A stretch of DNA of 64,000 bases. Origin: Gnetum montanum. Its lineage: Eukaryota; Streptophyta; Gnetopsida; Gnetales; Gnetaceae. This document shows positions 35,570-47,760 of this stretch, one piece after another. Below the pieces are notes generated by a model that had not been told where the DNA came from, ran no database searches, and saw only the letters and a program-made list of their open reading frames with translations. A program made the translations under genes and the position numbers. The stretch spans positions 663,925 to 727,924 of the forward strand of contig MNCI01002989.1 of assembly GCA_015680685.1 (NCBI GenBank). Reading direction: 5' to 3'. The number at the start of each line of letters is the position of its first letter. Within the stretch, counting starts at the first letter, position 1.

Positions 35570-36459
35570 GCAGGCAATGAGTCCACTTCATCCATACATC
35601 CACAAATTTCTATGGTCTCTCTTGGCTTGGAAATGTACAGTCCCTTTCTACATAAGAACTATCAACGAATCGGTGACTGGGCATTTCTCACACTAAGGAA
35701 GGACTCAAGGATTGAACAGGGTGTGACTTCAAGGGAACTTGATGCATTTGTGTTGGCCATTCTCTTGGGTGCTTGAATGTTTTCTTCTTGAGTTTTCTTA
35801 CCATTCCGACGTTGCCACATTATCGGGAAGCTGAGCAAATAAAAATAACAAAGTCTTTGCATGGTGTGGTTCTCACGTATAAACACAAAAAAAAAAAAAA
35901 CAGTGGGAATTCAAAGCACACCCTTAGATGAAATAATCATCTAGGCTNGGAATTCAAAGCACACCCTTAGATGAAATAATCATCTAGGCTACAAGCACTA
36001 GTTATGGAACTAAAATCAACATGTTCCCTCTAACTAAGGCCCTTCTCGCTTCCTACCTTCTCATCTTTCGTTTCATTGGAATGATGGTGGCTCTTTGGAG
36101 AAGGCATTCTTGTTACTTCGGGAGGATGAATTGGCCGAATGCATTAATGCGAAGTCACTGGATGTGGTTTGTTGAGGTTGGATTTGGAACGGAATCTGCT
36201 AAGTCACATTAATCATTAACTACACAAGGGGTTATACATCACCTTGTTCTTGAGATTCCATTCCATTCTCTTCTTTCCATCATTCCTCCTCCATTGTTCA
36301 CCTCATTGCTAGTTGTATCATTAGTATATATTTTAGTTGATGCATTGTTTTCTTGTTGGTAAATTCTCGTGGTTACGACTTTAGCTCTTGTTTCCAAATG
36401 ACATTCCTAGAGCCTACGGACTCTTTGAATGTGGGATTGTTAGGGCATTAAGGGCATGA

Positions 36460-36482
36460 GCCTGCTTTGGGGAGGACCCACT
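36460..36482 (+). promoter_or_regulatory. Conserved purine-rich box, TRG-4 copy
   Basis: Identical to the TRG-1 box across GCCTGCTTTGGGGAGGACCC and beyond. Confidence 0.55.
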
Positions 36483-36790
36483 GGCATTCCTATATGGTGC
36501 ACCAGTTAAATTCTTTTCCTTAAACATTTTTGCAATTAACTTTATTTGTTCATTTCCATTTTGACATCCATTTCATCGACGTTATAGTTGTCCCTTTTTC
36601 TCCATCTTTCTTGTTCTTTTTCTTTCTCCATTCTATTGCTACTGGAGGTTCGCTCTTAGTCATGAGGGTCCTGACCCAATTTTTTCGATTTTCTCCTAAC
36701 CCCTACACCTTCGGTAGTCACCACTATTATATCTCCAGGCCCGTATCAGCCATACCACAACTCAGCCAATGGACCTTTCACTAAAGCAAG

Positions 36791-36851
36791 GTATTAACTA
36801 CATTGTGATTCATTTACCCTTGCTAATATAAAGACTTTGTTGTGTGTGCAG
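36791..36851 (+). other. Putative conserved mini-intron, TRG-4 copy
   Basis: Donor AGCAAG|GTATTAAC, branch-like CTTGCTAATA, acceptor TGTGTGCAG followed by ATGGC. Confidence 0.5.
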
Positions 36852-37215
36852 ATGGCAATCATACAACAACGGATTGGATCTGGAGGGAACACTTGGAATG
36901 GATCAGTGCTGAAGCAGCTATGCAAGGAACGAGATGGATGGCGCATGTACGGATAGACAATGAAAGGTGAAATCTTGGCATTGGCAACAACAGACTTCTT
37001 CTCTCTTCTCTCTCAGCTGCCAAATAAGGCCTGATGTCAAATGTATAAAGTGTTCACTCTTATTGTCGCGAACACCAGTTTTGCCATGTTCTGTAATGAT
37101 GATCCGTTTACATGTCGTCCCATTCACCATTAGTTCCATTCAAGTTAATAATCCCATACCTTCCCAATGTTTTGTAAGGAACTCGAGGACGAGTTTTTAT
37201 TCAGTCATGGGGGTA

Positions 37216-38021
37216 TGATGGGACGCAATATTGCATGGGCCGTGATATCGCATCCCCTGCGATATCACGTACACGATATCACAATGCGCTGCCAAATCTA
37301 TACATAAGAGGTGGCTCTCCCTTGTTTCTCAATCTAGATCTAGACCCTTAGTGAAACTCTTGCAGTTTTACCTCTCCAGAGATAGAATAATTTCCATGTG
37401 CCCGCAGTAGGAGTTCCATAGTGAACGGATCTTTATTCGAGCAAATATTGTACTTGAGCACAAGTTTGTGTATGGAAATAAAGACAAAATTTTAGATAAA
37501 CCTTGCAGTGCATGGACTAAGCTAAATAGGACTTTAATTATTGTTATTTATTGTTCATCGTTTAATTTATTTATTAGTTAATTAAATCTCTCTCAACCCT
37601 TCTCTCATAGTTAAGTGCATTCAGTACGACCGCTTCGAGCACATGCGTTATGCTTGGTAATCCCAACAACAAATAGCGTTTGCTAATCCCAGAAGGTTGC
37701 ATTGGCTCAGGGTGTGAATGGCAAGTGGGAACGGATACTAATGCTAGGTATTAGTACTTAGTTAGTTAAAGTTAGTTACTTAGTTTCTTCACCCTTTACC
37801 TCATTAGCATAGGAGATAAAACATAAAAGATATAAAAATCACATACCTTAGACTTAACCATACAACTGTGACAAATACAAGTAAGTTTGGGAAGACAATG
37901 AATGATTAACCTTAAGTGTTCCATAAGGTGTGTAGGTACTTAATCTATGAAGTTTGAATAGATCGTGTGTGTAACGCTCGTATTCGTATGGTTGAGTGTA
38001 GGGGTACCTCGCCACTCATCA
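37216..38021 (+). repeat. 3' LTR of TRG-4
   Basis: 806 bases from TGATGGGACGC (after GTCATGGGGGTA) to CGCCACTCATCA. Palindromic U3 words TGATATCGC and CACGATATCAC lie within 70 bases of the start, followed by a TATA-like CTATACATAAG. Confidence 0.87.
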
Positions 38022-39839
38022 CATCACAAGGAAAGCCATCTACCTAAGCTTGATTTAAACAACTTTCCCAAGTTTTTAGGAGGCTATGATTTAGATCTGC
38101 AACATCATTTACAAGCATTCTATGATGCTTGTGCATAGAACAATATTGATAATGGGTGGCAAAGACTTAAGCTCTTTCCTATGACACTTGTTGGCCAAGC
38201 AAAAGTATGGTACAAGTCTTTAAAATCGAATTCAATTTGATGCTGACCTACAATAGTAAACATCTTCAATGAAAGATATCAAACCTATGCAAAAGTGTTA
38301 GCATTAAGGAGAAAAATCCAAGAGTGGAAACAAGGGTAACATGAACCCTTGGACATGGCCTTAGAAAGATACTACTCTTTATTAAACAAATGCCTAGGAC
38401 ATGGGTTCTCCGAGGAAAGGCTAATGTATCACATCATGGATGGGCTCTGTAATGAAACAAGGGAGACCCTAGGGATGTATGCCCTAGGTCAACTATATGA
38501 GCTATGAACCCATCAATTCCAAGAGCTTATTAAATGGGTAGCAAAAGAAGAAGGAGAAATAGCCAAATGGGAGAGTGTTGAAAAATCTCAATAAGAGAAA
38601 ACTCTTGAAGTAACAAAGGTCCATAATCATAAAGAGGAGAAATTAACTCATCTCAAGGAGGTGAAACCATCCCTACCTTTGCCAATACTAAAATCACCAA
38701 ATGAAATTGAGGCAAAGATCAACAAGATGATGGAGTGGGTACATGAAAAATGTAGAGAATATGCAGACATTATTAGAGGGAGACCCACGCAAGATAACTT
38801 TGATGACCAAAACAAACAGAGGATACCAAACCTAGAAATAAGACAAAACACCATCCAACAATTAGAAAGAAGGGTTGAACAAAATAAGGATAGGGGCTCA
38901 ACCACAAAACATAAGTATCAATGTGATGTTTGCCTGTACGATCACCTAAAAGGCCAATGCCCAATCTTGTCACATCTACATGAGCATTGGGGAAGAATGT
39001 TACATCTAGATTTTGTATAGAAGTACATGGTCGGGCACATTCTTGTTCCACAATTTTATGGGCAATCCCACAAATCATCATACTATCCATGGACAAATTC
39101 TTATTAGCCTCAGTATTGTGCTCAACCATAGGTGCAAAACCCCCAGTCATGGAAAAGGCCATCGCCAAACTAGCCACACCCTTCATACCATCCGAAACCA
39201 AGCACTTATCATGTTCAACACCCTATTTCTTCAATTGGATCAACGTCCTCTACTTCACCTCATCATTATCACTCTTTCAAGTATCATCAACCCATGTCCT
39301 CTCCTACGAGATCGCCACCTCATGTTCCTTATACTTCTCCTTGCTCTCAATACTCTTATCCTTCACCTCCTCCTACATCACCACCAGTAGTACCAAAAGG
39401 TTTTGCACCATAGCACTAACCCATGAACATTACTTGTGCTGCTATTGTCAACAATAGTGGGAGTCCTCCACAACGTCGAAAGCGTGCTTTCTTTAGGCAT
39501 GGCCATAGAAAGAGACAACACGATTCTAAAACCACTGCATCCTCTAACTCAGCACAAGCCCAACACTGTGATGCGTCTTCCTCTTCAAACTCAATGCCTC
39601 CTATTACCTTATCCAAGCCATCAATTAATACTCCAACAACCATGCGACCCAATGATTATAACCACAAGAGGAGACATATCGATCCTTATATGCCATCTTA
39701 TGGTCACAGGTGCCATGGTGGGTCAGCTTCTTATCACATGACCACATCTTATAATCTACCCCACTATGCCTACTTTAATCAAGTGTGTGAACCCCAATTT
39801 GGGTACATTCCTACCACCATACCAAAAGATGCCCAATGA
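38022..39839 (+). pseudogene. Gag C-terminal part of TRG-3
   Basis: Continues the gag split at 24827. The capsid-like domain (38060-38470) has LFPMTLVGQAKVWYKSLK and MDGLCNETRETLGMYA; a helical segment KINKMMEWVHEKCREY follows; the zinc-knuckle-like CDVCLYDHLKGQC is at 38922-38960, then a Pro/Ser-rich region and the basic patch RRKRAFFRHGHRKRQH (about 39476-39520). Ends at TGA 39837-39839; related sequence continues out of frame. Several stops, no protease. Confidence 0.72.
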
Positions 39840-40595
39840 CCAAATCCCAATATTTCCAACATGCATGGATCCAAATTTTCCATTTATTAATCCTAGCCAT
39901 GACCAAATGTTTAGTCGTGGGGGTTAACCTCTATTCTAATTTCTAGGATTCTTAAGTGTCTTTTGACTTTTTATTTTACAACTTTTTGTTTTCATATTAT
40001 TTGTTTTACATCTTTTTATTTTTCAGTATTTTTTGATCTTTTCTAAGTTTTTGTTTTACACCATCATTAGTATATTTAATATTTATTGAATACTCTTTTA
40101 CTTTTTTAAAAAAATATTTTCTTATGTTTGATATAGTTCTCTACTCTTTTTGCTAATAAGGTGGCAGGTACAATGGTAATGCACTACTTGATGGTGGTAT
40201 GCTTTATTTGTAATTTAATTGTTGATATCTGGTTGCTGACTTTGAATGTCATTACTGAAAACTGGGACATGGTTTCTTTTCATGTAATAGGTAGTGAGTC
40301 CACATCATCCACCCATCCGCATACTCTATGGTTTTCCTTGTTTTGGAAGCATGCAGTCTCTTCTCCATTAATGCAGCTCTAATAAATTAGTGACTTGTGT
40401 AGTTTCCGAAATTGGGAAGGAATCAAAGGTTTGGATAGGGTGTGGCTTCAAAGGGATGTAGTATTCTTTGTGCTTTTCTGTTTTCCTGTGTGCAGGAGTG
40501 TTCTTGTAAGCTTCTCACCATTCTATGTCATTTCATAATAGGAAGTTAAATAAGTCCTTGTATGGTCCTCATCACAAAAAAAAAAAAAAAAAAAA

Positions 40596-40620
40596 NNNNN
40601 NNNNNNNNNNNNNNNNNNNN
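40596..40620. other. Assembly gap in TRG-3
   Basis: 25 N after a poly-A run, probably unresolved homopolymer. Confidence 0.95.
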
Positions 40621-41108
40621 ACACCCCTTAGAGCAAATAAAAGGGCTATAAGCACTAGTTATGAGACTTGTCTTGTCTCCTCTAACTAAGGCCCTTTCAC
40701 ACTTCCTACCTTCTCTCCTATTTGGAATGGTGGTTTGTTTTGTGGGTGCATTCTTGTGTCTTAGGGGATGGACTTACCTTAGAATGTCGATGCAAAGTTA
40801 TTGAAAGTGGTTGGTTTTGATCTGGACTAAGGATGGATCCTACCAAGTCATTTAATCACAAACTCCATAGGAGATTGTATGTGACCATAATTAGGAACTC
40901 CATTCCACTCTCTCTATCATCCATTTATGCTTTCCATGTCTCACCTCGCTACCGATTTCATGTTTTGATTCAATGTTCTGGTTTGATGTGTTCAGTTTCT
41001 TAGTCAGTTACTGTCGAGTTTTTGCACTTAACTTTCTGTAATCATTAATCATCCATGGAGCCCATGGACTCCTTGGTTTGAAGTTATGTAAGGGCATAAA
41101 AGGCTTGT

Positions 41109-41131
41109 GCTTGTTTTGGGGAGGACCCACT
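41109..41131 (+). promoter_or_regulatory. Conserved purine-rich box, TRG-3 copy
   Basis: GCTTGTTTTGGGGAGGACCC followed by ACT; the purine core and GACCCACT are unchanged although the surrounding region is strongly diverged. Confidence 0.5.
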
Positions 41132-41423
41132 TGCATATTTGGTTAAGTTAAGTTCTTTACCCTTAGACATTGTTACAATCAAATTCTTTTTATTTACCCC
41201 ATCCATGTCATCCAAATTGTATGCACCCTCACAACTGTTTGTAATGAATTCCTTTTTATTGTTGTGAATACCCTCTTTCCACTACTCCTTATGTCAAACT
41301 TTCTCTGAATTATATGGATCGCTTCTATTATTTAACCCATTCGTTAGTCTTTCCACTAACAATATCAAGTAAGCAATCTATCACAATCACAACTTGGCTA
41401 GATAAAATCACTGATGAGACAAG

Positions 41424-41482
41424 GTATTCAGCCATTATTTATGTACTATATATACTAATCTTTTGTTTTATTGTGATTGTAG
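41424..41482 (+). other. Putative conserved mini-intron, TRG-3 copy
   Basis: Donor ACAAG|GTATTCAG, branch-like ATACTAATC, acceptor GATTGTAG. The interior is unlike the other copies, but the splice signals are retained. Confidence 0.45.
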
Positions 41483-41834
41483 TGGGAAGCGTGGATTGGA
41501 AGCATGACTGTCGTCACCAAGGAGGATGTAACCATATCACTCATGGGAGATTGTTCATGACCACTAGATCTCTTTTACCTCTCCCTCATTCTTCTATTAC
41601 CAAGAGGGGTTAGATGTCCTTTGGATCTATTGGTGTTCTTTTCTAATTGTCATGAACACCAATTTTGTACGTAATTGTAATATTGTATGCTTGGGCACTT
41701 CTATATTTGTCTGTTTTCTCTATGTCACTCTGCATGTCAGTCAACTAAGTCCACATCCCCCTAATATATTTTGTAAAGAATTTTTTCCTCTTCTTTTGTA
41801 CTCGAGGATGAGTTTTTATTTAATCGTGGGGCTA

Positions 41835-43048
41835 TGATGAAGTGGTTACTTTAATTATTAGAGTGGTTACTCTAGTGGTTACTCTGCAGTTATTCTAATT
41901 ATTAGAGTGGTTACTCTAGCAGTTATTCTAATTATTAGAGTGGTTACTCTAGCGATTACTCTAATTATTAGAGTAGTTACTCCCAAGCCTATAAATATAG
42001 TGCCCAAGTGCACAATTGGAAGCAAGTTTTTAGCAGTCAAGTAGCAAAACTCTTGCAGTCTATTTGAAAGTTAGAATACTTTCCAAGTGCCCGTAGCAGG
42101 AGATTTAAGTGTGGACGGATCTTTATTTAAGCATTGATGTACCTGAGCACAGCATTGTGTTGGTAATAAAGACGAGCTCTTTGATTCATCCTTGTAGCAT
42201 TTGAGATTTGTTTTCTTATGCATTTCATTTATTTTATTTTCTTATGCATTTAATTTATTTTATGCACTTTACTTTTATGTTATTAGTGTAATAATTCATT
42301 TTGATCCATTAAGGAAATTATTAAATTACATAAGCACAACCCCTTCGAGCATACGTATAACACTTGGTAGCTTAGAAACGACTAGCGTTTGATAGCCCAA
42401 CAGTGTTTGCACGAAGTTCAGGATGTGTCCGGGAAGTGGGAACAATTACTTGTGTTAGGCTAGATTAGACCATACTCTACTTAGCAATTAATTACTCTCA
42501 CTTTCATTCTTATTCACTTAGCTTTTATTTACTTTAATTGTTGATTATTTATTGTTGTTTATCTAGTTAATATTTTCTTTATCGTCAATTACACTTCTTG
42601 TTGCTAATGCGGAATGAGTACGACTTAATCACGAACATTTAAGTGTAACTACTTGATAACCTAGTAACATATCTAGTAGTGCTCAAGTAATGTGTGCTTG
42701 GAAATCCTAGAAGTAGTACACAAGGTCTAAGATGCGTACAGATGATTAAGGACAGATGCTCATCGCACTTAGGCTAGCTTAGATTTTACTTTATGTTGCC
42801 TATTAGCTTAATAAAATTGTTTTCCATTGTCTCTAGGAGTAGCCTAGTTTAGAATCACATCATACACCTCACTCTGAAGTAAACCATACATGACAAAGAA
42901 AATACTAGTCCAAGTGGGAAGACAACGAACTACAATCAACTTATAATTGTCTAGGTGCCACAACTAGTCTGTTTGCAGAGTTCGATTGGATCATGTGTAC
43001 ATGCTCATATTCATATGGTTGAGAGTAGGGGTACCTCCCCGCTCATCA
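41835..43048 (+). repeat. 3' LTR of TRG-3
   Basis: 1214 bases from TGATGAAGTGG to CCGCTCATCA. U3 tandem repeats of ATTATTAGAGTGGTTACTCT end at the TATA box CTATAAATATA (41989-41999). Pairs with 22959-24185. Confidence 0.87.
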
Positions 43049-43051
43049 TGA

Positions 43052-43219
43052 GGTATGATACAAAATTGCAAGTTGGCTTGTTTAAATGCAAGAGATAGGC
43101 TATTGGAGGTTGTATAGAAGTATAAAGGTCAAACATGGTAACTAGGCGGTTAATTTATGGAATTTTGTGGCACTTTCCATTCATCCATGCCAAGGTCAAG
43201 GTACTTAGCATAGATGAGG
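43052..43219 (+). repeat. 168-base flank duplication, right copy
   Basis: Same as 22799-22966, with about five differences. It is followed by CCTCCCCCTAGTGTGG, presumably the original downstream sequence. Confidence 0.8.
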
Positions 43220-45160
43220 CCTCCCCCTAGTGTGGAACCACCAAATTGAAAGGTTTTGATGACTTTTGACTAGGTTTTCCAAGGTTTAGAGGTAGTCGGG
43301 AGTGATTGGNTTTTAGAAAAGTTTGACCCTCTTTTAGAGCCTTTGGTTGAATAATGTAAGTTGAAACTACTAAAAATGGCAAGAAAGTTAGCTTTTATGG
43401 TTTTGAAAGGTGTAAGGCATGCATCCACATTGAGTATGATACTCCTGATGTGGTTGCATGGGGGTTGAGGCTTGGATATGGTCCTATGTGTTAAAGGGGT
43501 CAAAACCCAAATGTTGACATGGTTACTAGCCCAAAAAGTAGCATGTGTGAGGATGCAGGGTGTGGCCCAAAAATAAAAAAATTAGGAAAAAACAAAGGTA
43601 GTTGCTATTTTCCCTCCTTGGAGGATACTTCACCCCCCTCCCCCCCNNNNCCCCCTTTAGACTTCAGTGTATGTGGAGTTGCCATACACAGAATTACCAA
43701 GTAGGGGTTTGGGATGGAAACATTACGTTTTATGGATTTTTCATGCCAAAACTTCTGCAAACTCATCACAAACCATCATTCTCTCAATGAACCCAATGAA
43801 AGAGAGCATTGGAATCCATTGTTGTAGCTGATCTTGTGGAATCTCAACATTGAAGCTTCTCCTCTCCCTTTTGGCCAACGTTGACACTCTACCCCTTCAG
43901 ACTTCATGCCTCCTCCCAACGTTGAGCACCAACATGAAGAAAAAGAGCAAAAATTGACATATTCAATCATCATATGAGGCTGCCAAAAGGATTTCCACCA
44001 TTCCTAAGGCTGTTTCCATCCAAGAAACCTCATCAATACCAAGGTGTTCATTCTTTACCCTTTTCATGGTATTTTAGTCATTTTTTATACTTTTCTTGGT
44101 AGAAATAGGCCATTTTTCTTAGATCTAGTTAAAAGGAGTTGATAAAATGGAATTCTAACAAAATCCCATGTCATTTTTCGGCCATTTTTAGGTGTATCTA
44201 GGGATATTTTTCTATTTTTGCATTGGTAAATAAGATTTTTGAAATTAGGCTTGCTTTTTCAATTGCTTTTTCTAAAAATCTCATGTTGGGGCCATTTTTC
44301 TTAGATCTAGGGCTAAGGATTCATTAAAATTACATTCTAATGGCATCCTACCCCTTTATTTTGATGTGTTTCATAAATCGTTGATGTTAGTTTGGCTATT
44401 TTGGATATAATTTATAGCTATATAATGTCAAATTTGTGTTTTTTTGATGTTTTTTGGTTTAAAAAAGCAAGTTATGTTGTGTATTTTTTATTACAAAAAC
44501 AAATTAATTTTTGAAAAATTTAATGTTTTTGGTTTTTAGTGTTATAATTAAGCTTTAAAATGGCTATGGTCTTGTTTAATTTGGAGTTGTATTTGTCATG
44601 TTATGACTACTTTGGTTTTGTTGTGTAATCAGGTCTATGTTGTTTCCAGATTTTCATCAATATTAATGAATTTTCCCTGAACAAAAGGCTAGGGTTTTGA
44701 TTTTTTAATGAACATGGATACGTAGGTCTCGATTCAAAATTTCAAATGGTGGTAAAATCACTTTGTTTGGAGAAATTTACAACATAATTTATAATCCATA
44801 TGTTTATTTTCAAATTTGTTTATATTTTCAACATAATATATAATTTCAAAATTTGTGTATATTATTTTTTTGAAGAAAAGAGTTGTTTGCTATTTTTAGT
44901 AAGTTTTTTTTTAGTTATCTATTATGGCTACTTTTTCTATGTTTTGATGCTTTTTCTAAATGCATGTTTTGTGCTAAGGCGTAATTTTGGTTGTGATGCT
45001 TTTGTTATGATAATTTTATCTATAAAGTTTAGGAGAGGTTGTAATCATATGTTTATTTTTTTGTGAATTTTCTTGAGCAAATTTGAACCAACACCCTAGA
45101 TCTTTTTATGGGGGTTAATACTATCGACTAGGATGTGTAAAATTTGTTAAGAAATTCTAA
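43220..45160. other. Intergenic DNA
   Basis: 43.2-43.5 kb recalls the CC/GG-rich tandem array in composition. A C-rich run with four N is at 43637-43655. The rest is AT-rich with no recognised gene; it may include leader sequence of the pseudogene that follows. Confidence 0.45.
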
Positions 45161-47760
45161 GTGTTAAAACATTATGTTTGTTGTTTTTTATACTTTTCCC
45201 CTTGTAGGGTCCTACTCAAAACGATGCTCATTGTGGTTGAGTTGGTTGGCATCCTTTGCTACCTCGGTCAACCTATGGATCACACCCCACTTCCTGACTT
45301 GGCCTTGGAGAAGATGTCAGCATGGTTCTACCCAGGGGTAAGGGATTTCCTTGCCTACCTTCTCCAACACTTTAGTGTGATGATGTGATCACACTTGTCT
45401 AAGGAGATGGCTGTAATCATTGTAGAGACTTTGCTACTTAGGTCTACATGCTTGATTGCTTGGTTTATAATCAATGGACCAGAGACCTGAGTAGTAGGAG
45501 AGCTAGTGGATTTCATCAGTCCACGATACCTTTCAAATATCTAGAGCATGCTAGAGTATTCACAATACAACATGAATAATACTTTGATGGTAGCACAAAG
45601 AGTTCACTATTTGTTCTAGAATCCTCTAGGAACTATGTACCAATTACAAGGGTAAGCATAGTTGTTATAGGTTTTAATATTTCTGTTTTGACTAGTTAAT
45701 CTTCTCTCTTATAACTTGTTGGTTCATACTTATCTTATAGGTATAGGGTCAATGATCAAGGTTTGATCAAGAATGATCAAACCTTGGTAGTAGCCCATAC
45801 CACATTAAATGAATTCACCAAAGGCTCTAAGATTAGACATGTTGTTTTTGAATAGCTAAGAGGGGAGTTTGATGAATATCCAACTAGATTTGACCCTATT
45901 TACAAGAAGTGTTTGGCTCCCAAAACAACACACAGCTGGTGGGTGGCCCCTAAGGATATCAAAGATATGGGTATTACCATTGGGGCCTCCACACAAGCTT
46001 CTCCAAGCAAGAAGAAGAGTGAGAAATCAAGTACATTGTTATGCTAAAGGTTTTATGGTTACTTAGGCATTAATTAATTAATTAATTTTTATGGCTAAAA
46101 CATAGGTATATTAATGCCAAACACTTATCTTTTGCTTACAGGGCCTTCCACTTCTATAAATGTTATCATAACCCTCACTGGATGTTTTGTGGAGAACCTC
46201 ATGCTAAAGTTCAATGAGGTGGAACCATCACAGGAATGGTTAAGGGAGAATGCATTTGAAGATATTCAAGCAAACATTGCTCATGAAAGTTTGCTTAAGA
46301 TCTTCATGGTGCCCAACCCTTTCATCCCTTCTACAAAGATGCTGAACATCATTGACTCTTTTGATGAAAAAGCCACAATACAAGGCCAATCTATTGCTAT
46401 TGCCATCAGGGCATCTACCTTCCATGACTTATTTGGTGTTCCAATTGACAGGATGATAGTTTCCACCAAAATAATGAAAGAGGTAAGCCACTATGCAGAA
46501 GTTGAGGAATGACTTGGTGCTCCCAAGGGCCACTTCAGTCTTACTTATAGTAGCTTTACAAACCCTGATGCAAAAGGGTCTTATCCCTTGTTCAGATATA
46601 GGGTATTCCCTAAATTGTAATCACAAAAGAAGGTGATTGGCATTGTGTAGGGATGGACCTCCAAGAAAGATATGATTAAGTATATTCATTTTAATGGGAT
46701 TGCTTCCTTAGCTATGAGTCTCAAAGAGGAAATCCTCAAAATCTGCATAGACTCTTCCAAAATAGTTCACATACATCATGCATTTTTTGTAGGATATTTA
46801 AAGAGGTTTGCAGAGTTTTTGGTGGTGAGGAGAGGTAGATTGTGGTTGCATCAGGACCCATGGCAACTCTCCAGGCCTTGGATAAAGCATCTTTATCCAA
46901 CCATGAGGGCCCAAAACCCATCAAAGGGTATGGGAGATTTACTATCCATGACCATCAAGGATTGTGATGTTAGTTAGTGTGAATCCCTTGATAGCATAGG
47001 GGAGGTACCTCTTATGTTTCCAGAAAACATCAAGAAGGCCCAATGGTTGCATTATGAAGTTTCCAAAGTAGCCAAGGCTAATCTGAAGAGGCCCATAGAG
47101 GAAGCCACCACCAATAGTAGAGCCACCTTCCAAGAAAAATATTGTCTTCAAGATTCCACACTTTGACTAGGTAGTCATAGGTATACTTCTCCTATGTTTT
47201 CTTTTTCTTTTTTAGATATGTTTTTGGTTATGTTTTGTTCTATGGCCATTCATGTTAATTTATCTAACAATTTATGGCTACAAATCAATAGTGGAACCTA
47301 GCAGCCCAAGTTACCACTGCAAAAGAAGAACAAAGCAAGCAGAAGAGGCACATAGGCATGTCAAAGAGAAAGAGCAAAGATGTAGGGTTGCAGCAGAGGA
47401 AGAACAGAGGCATGTAGAGGAGGCACTCTTGCAACAAGATATGGGTGATCTTGACACCTTTTTCCATGGGTCATTTCCAGGGAAGTCTCCAATCGAAATC
47501 CTTGATGATGATGAAGACGGTCATGAGAAGGAAGTGAAGAGCATAGGTATACTCATGCTCTACTTGTTATTGTTTATAATTTTATGTTTGATTTTAGAGT
47601 TTTTACTTATCCAATAATTGTTATGCTTATCATAGTTCTTGAGCCAATAGCAAAAGCCCTTATACCTGAGTTTCGCATGAAACCATCGGTAGAGGTTTTG
47701 AATAAGATAGAATTCATGCATGGGATGGCAAAGGACATCGTTGATCACTTGCAATAGGTT
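45161..47760 (+). pseudogene. Decayed multi-exon gene of unknown identity
   Basis: Coding-like blocks are separated by AT-rich spacers with splice signals: an acceptor CTTGTAG near 45209, a block to about 45650, another about 45740-46050, a long block 46141-46976 after TTGCTTACAG, one at about 47290-47545 and a short one at 47634-47760. The long block reads LRENAFEDIQANIAHESLLK and IAIAIRASTFHDLFGVP but has stops at several points. The 47.3 kb block is a charged coiled coil (EEAHRHVKEKEQR, AAEEEQRHVEEA) ending in an acidic patch. I do not recognise the family; it may be an old transposon gene rather than a host gene. Confidence 0.4.

Larger units (their letters stand above)
35570..37203 (+). 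other. TRG-4 3' non-coding region, right part
   Basis: Resumes at CAATGAGTCCACTTCATCC, matching TRG-1 from about 3010. Contains a 42-base duplication around an N (35906-35990), the purine box (36460-36482), the mini-intron and a short broken ORF from 36852. Confidence 0.7.
24828..38021 (+). mobile_element. TRG-4: gag-protease element nested in TRG-3
   Basis: Flanked by CATCA at 24823-24827 and 38022-38026. The 5' LTR is reduced to 26 bases (24828-24853), then gag-protease (24854-27305), 3' non-coding sequence split by TRG-5 (27306-27605 and 35570-37203), polypurine tract (37204-37215) and 3' LTR (37216-38021). No pol. Promoter and priming site are deleted. Confidence 0.85.
39840..41820 (+). 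other. 3' non-coding region of TRG-3
   Basis: T-rich repeats (39960-40070), a GTAGTGAGTCCACATCATCC block matching TRG-1/-4, an A21 run next to an N gap (40596-40620), the purine box and the mini-intron. No ORF follows the intron here. Confidence 0.65.
22959..43048 (+). mobile_element. TRG-3: outer gag-only LTR retrotransposon
   Basis: Outermost element of the nest. It has a 5' LTR (22959-24185), tRNA-Asp-like priming site (24187-24203), gag split by TRG-4 (24307-24827 and 38022-39839), non-coding 3' region, polypurine tract (about 41821-41834) and 3' LTR (41835-43048). No protease or pol. No 5-base target duplication is visible; instead a 168-base direct duplication flanks it. Removing TRG-4 and one CATCA rejoins gag. 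Confidence 0.85.

Noticed and set aside
38773-39201. 142-codon minus-strand ORF
   Set aside because: Antisense of TRG-3 gag.
43049-43053. TGAGG as target duplication of TRG-3
   Set aside because: Left flank before 22959 is AACAT; TGAGG recurs only inside the LTR start, so no true 5-base duplication.
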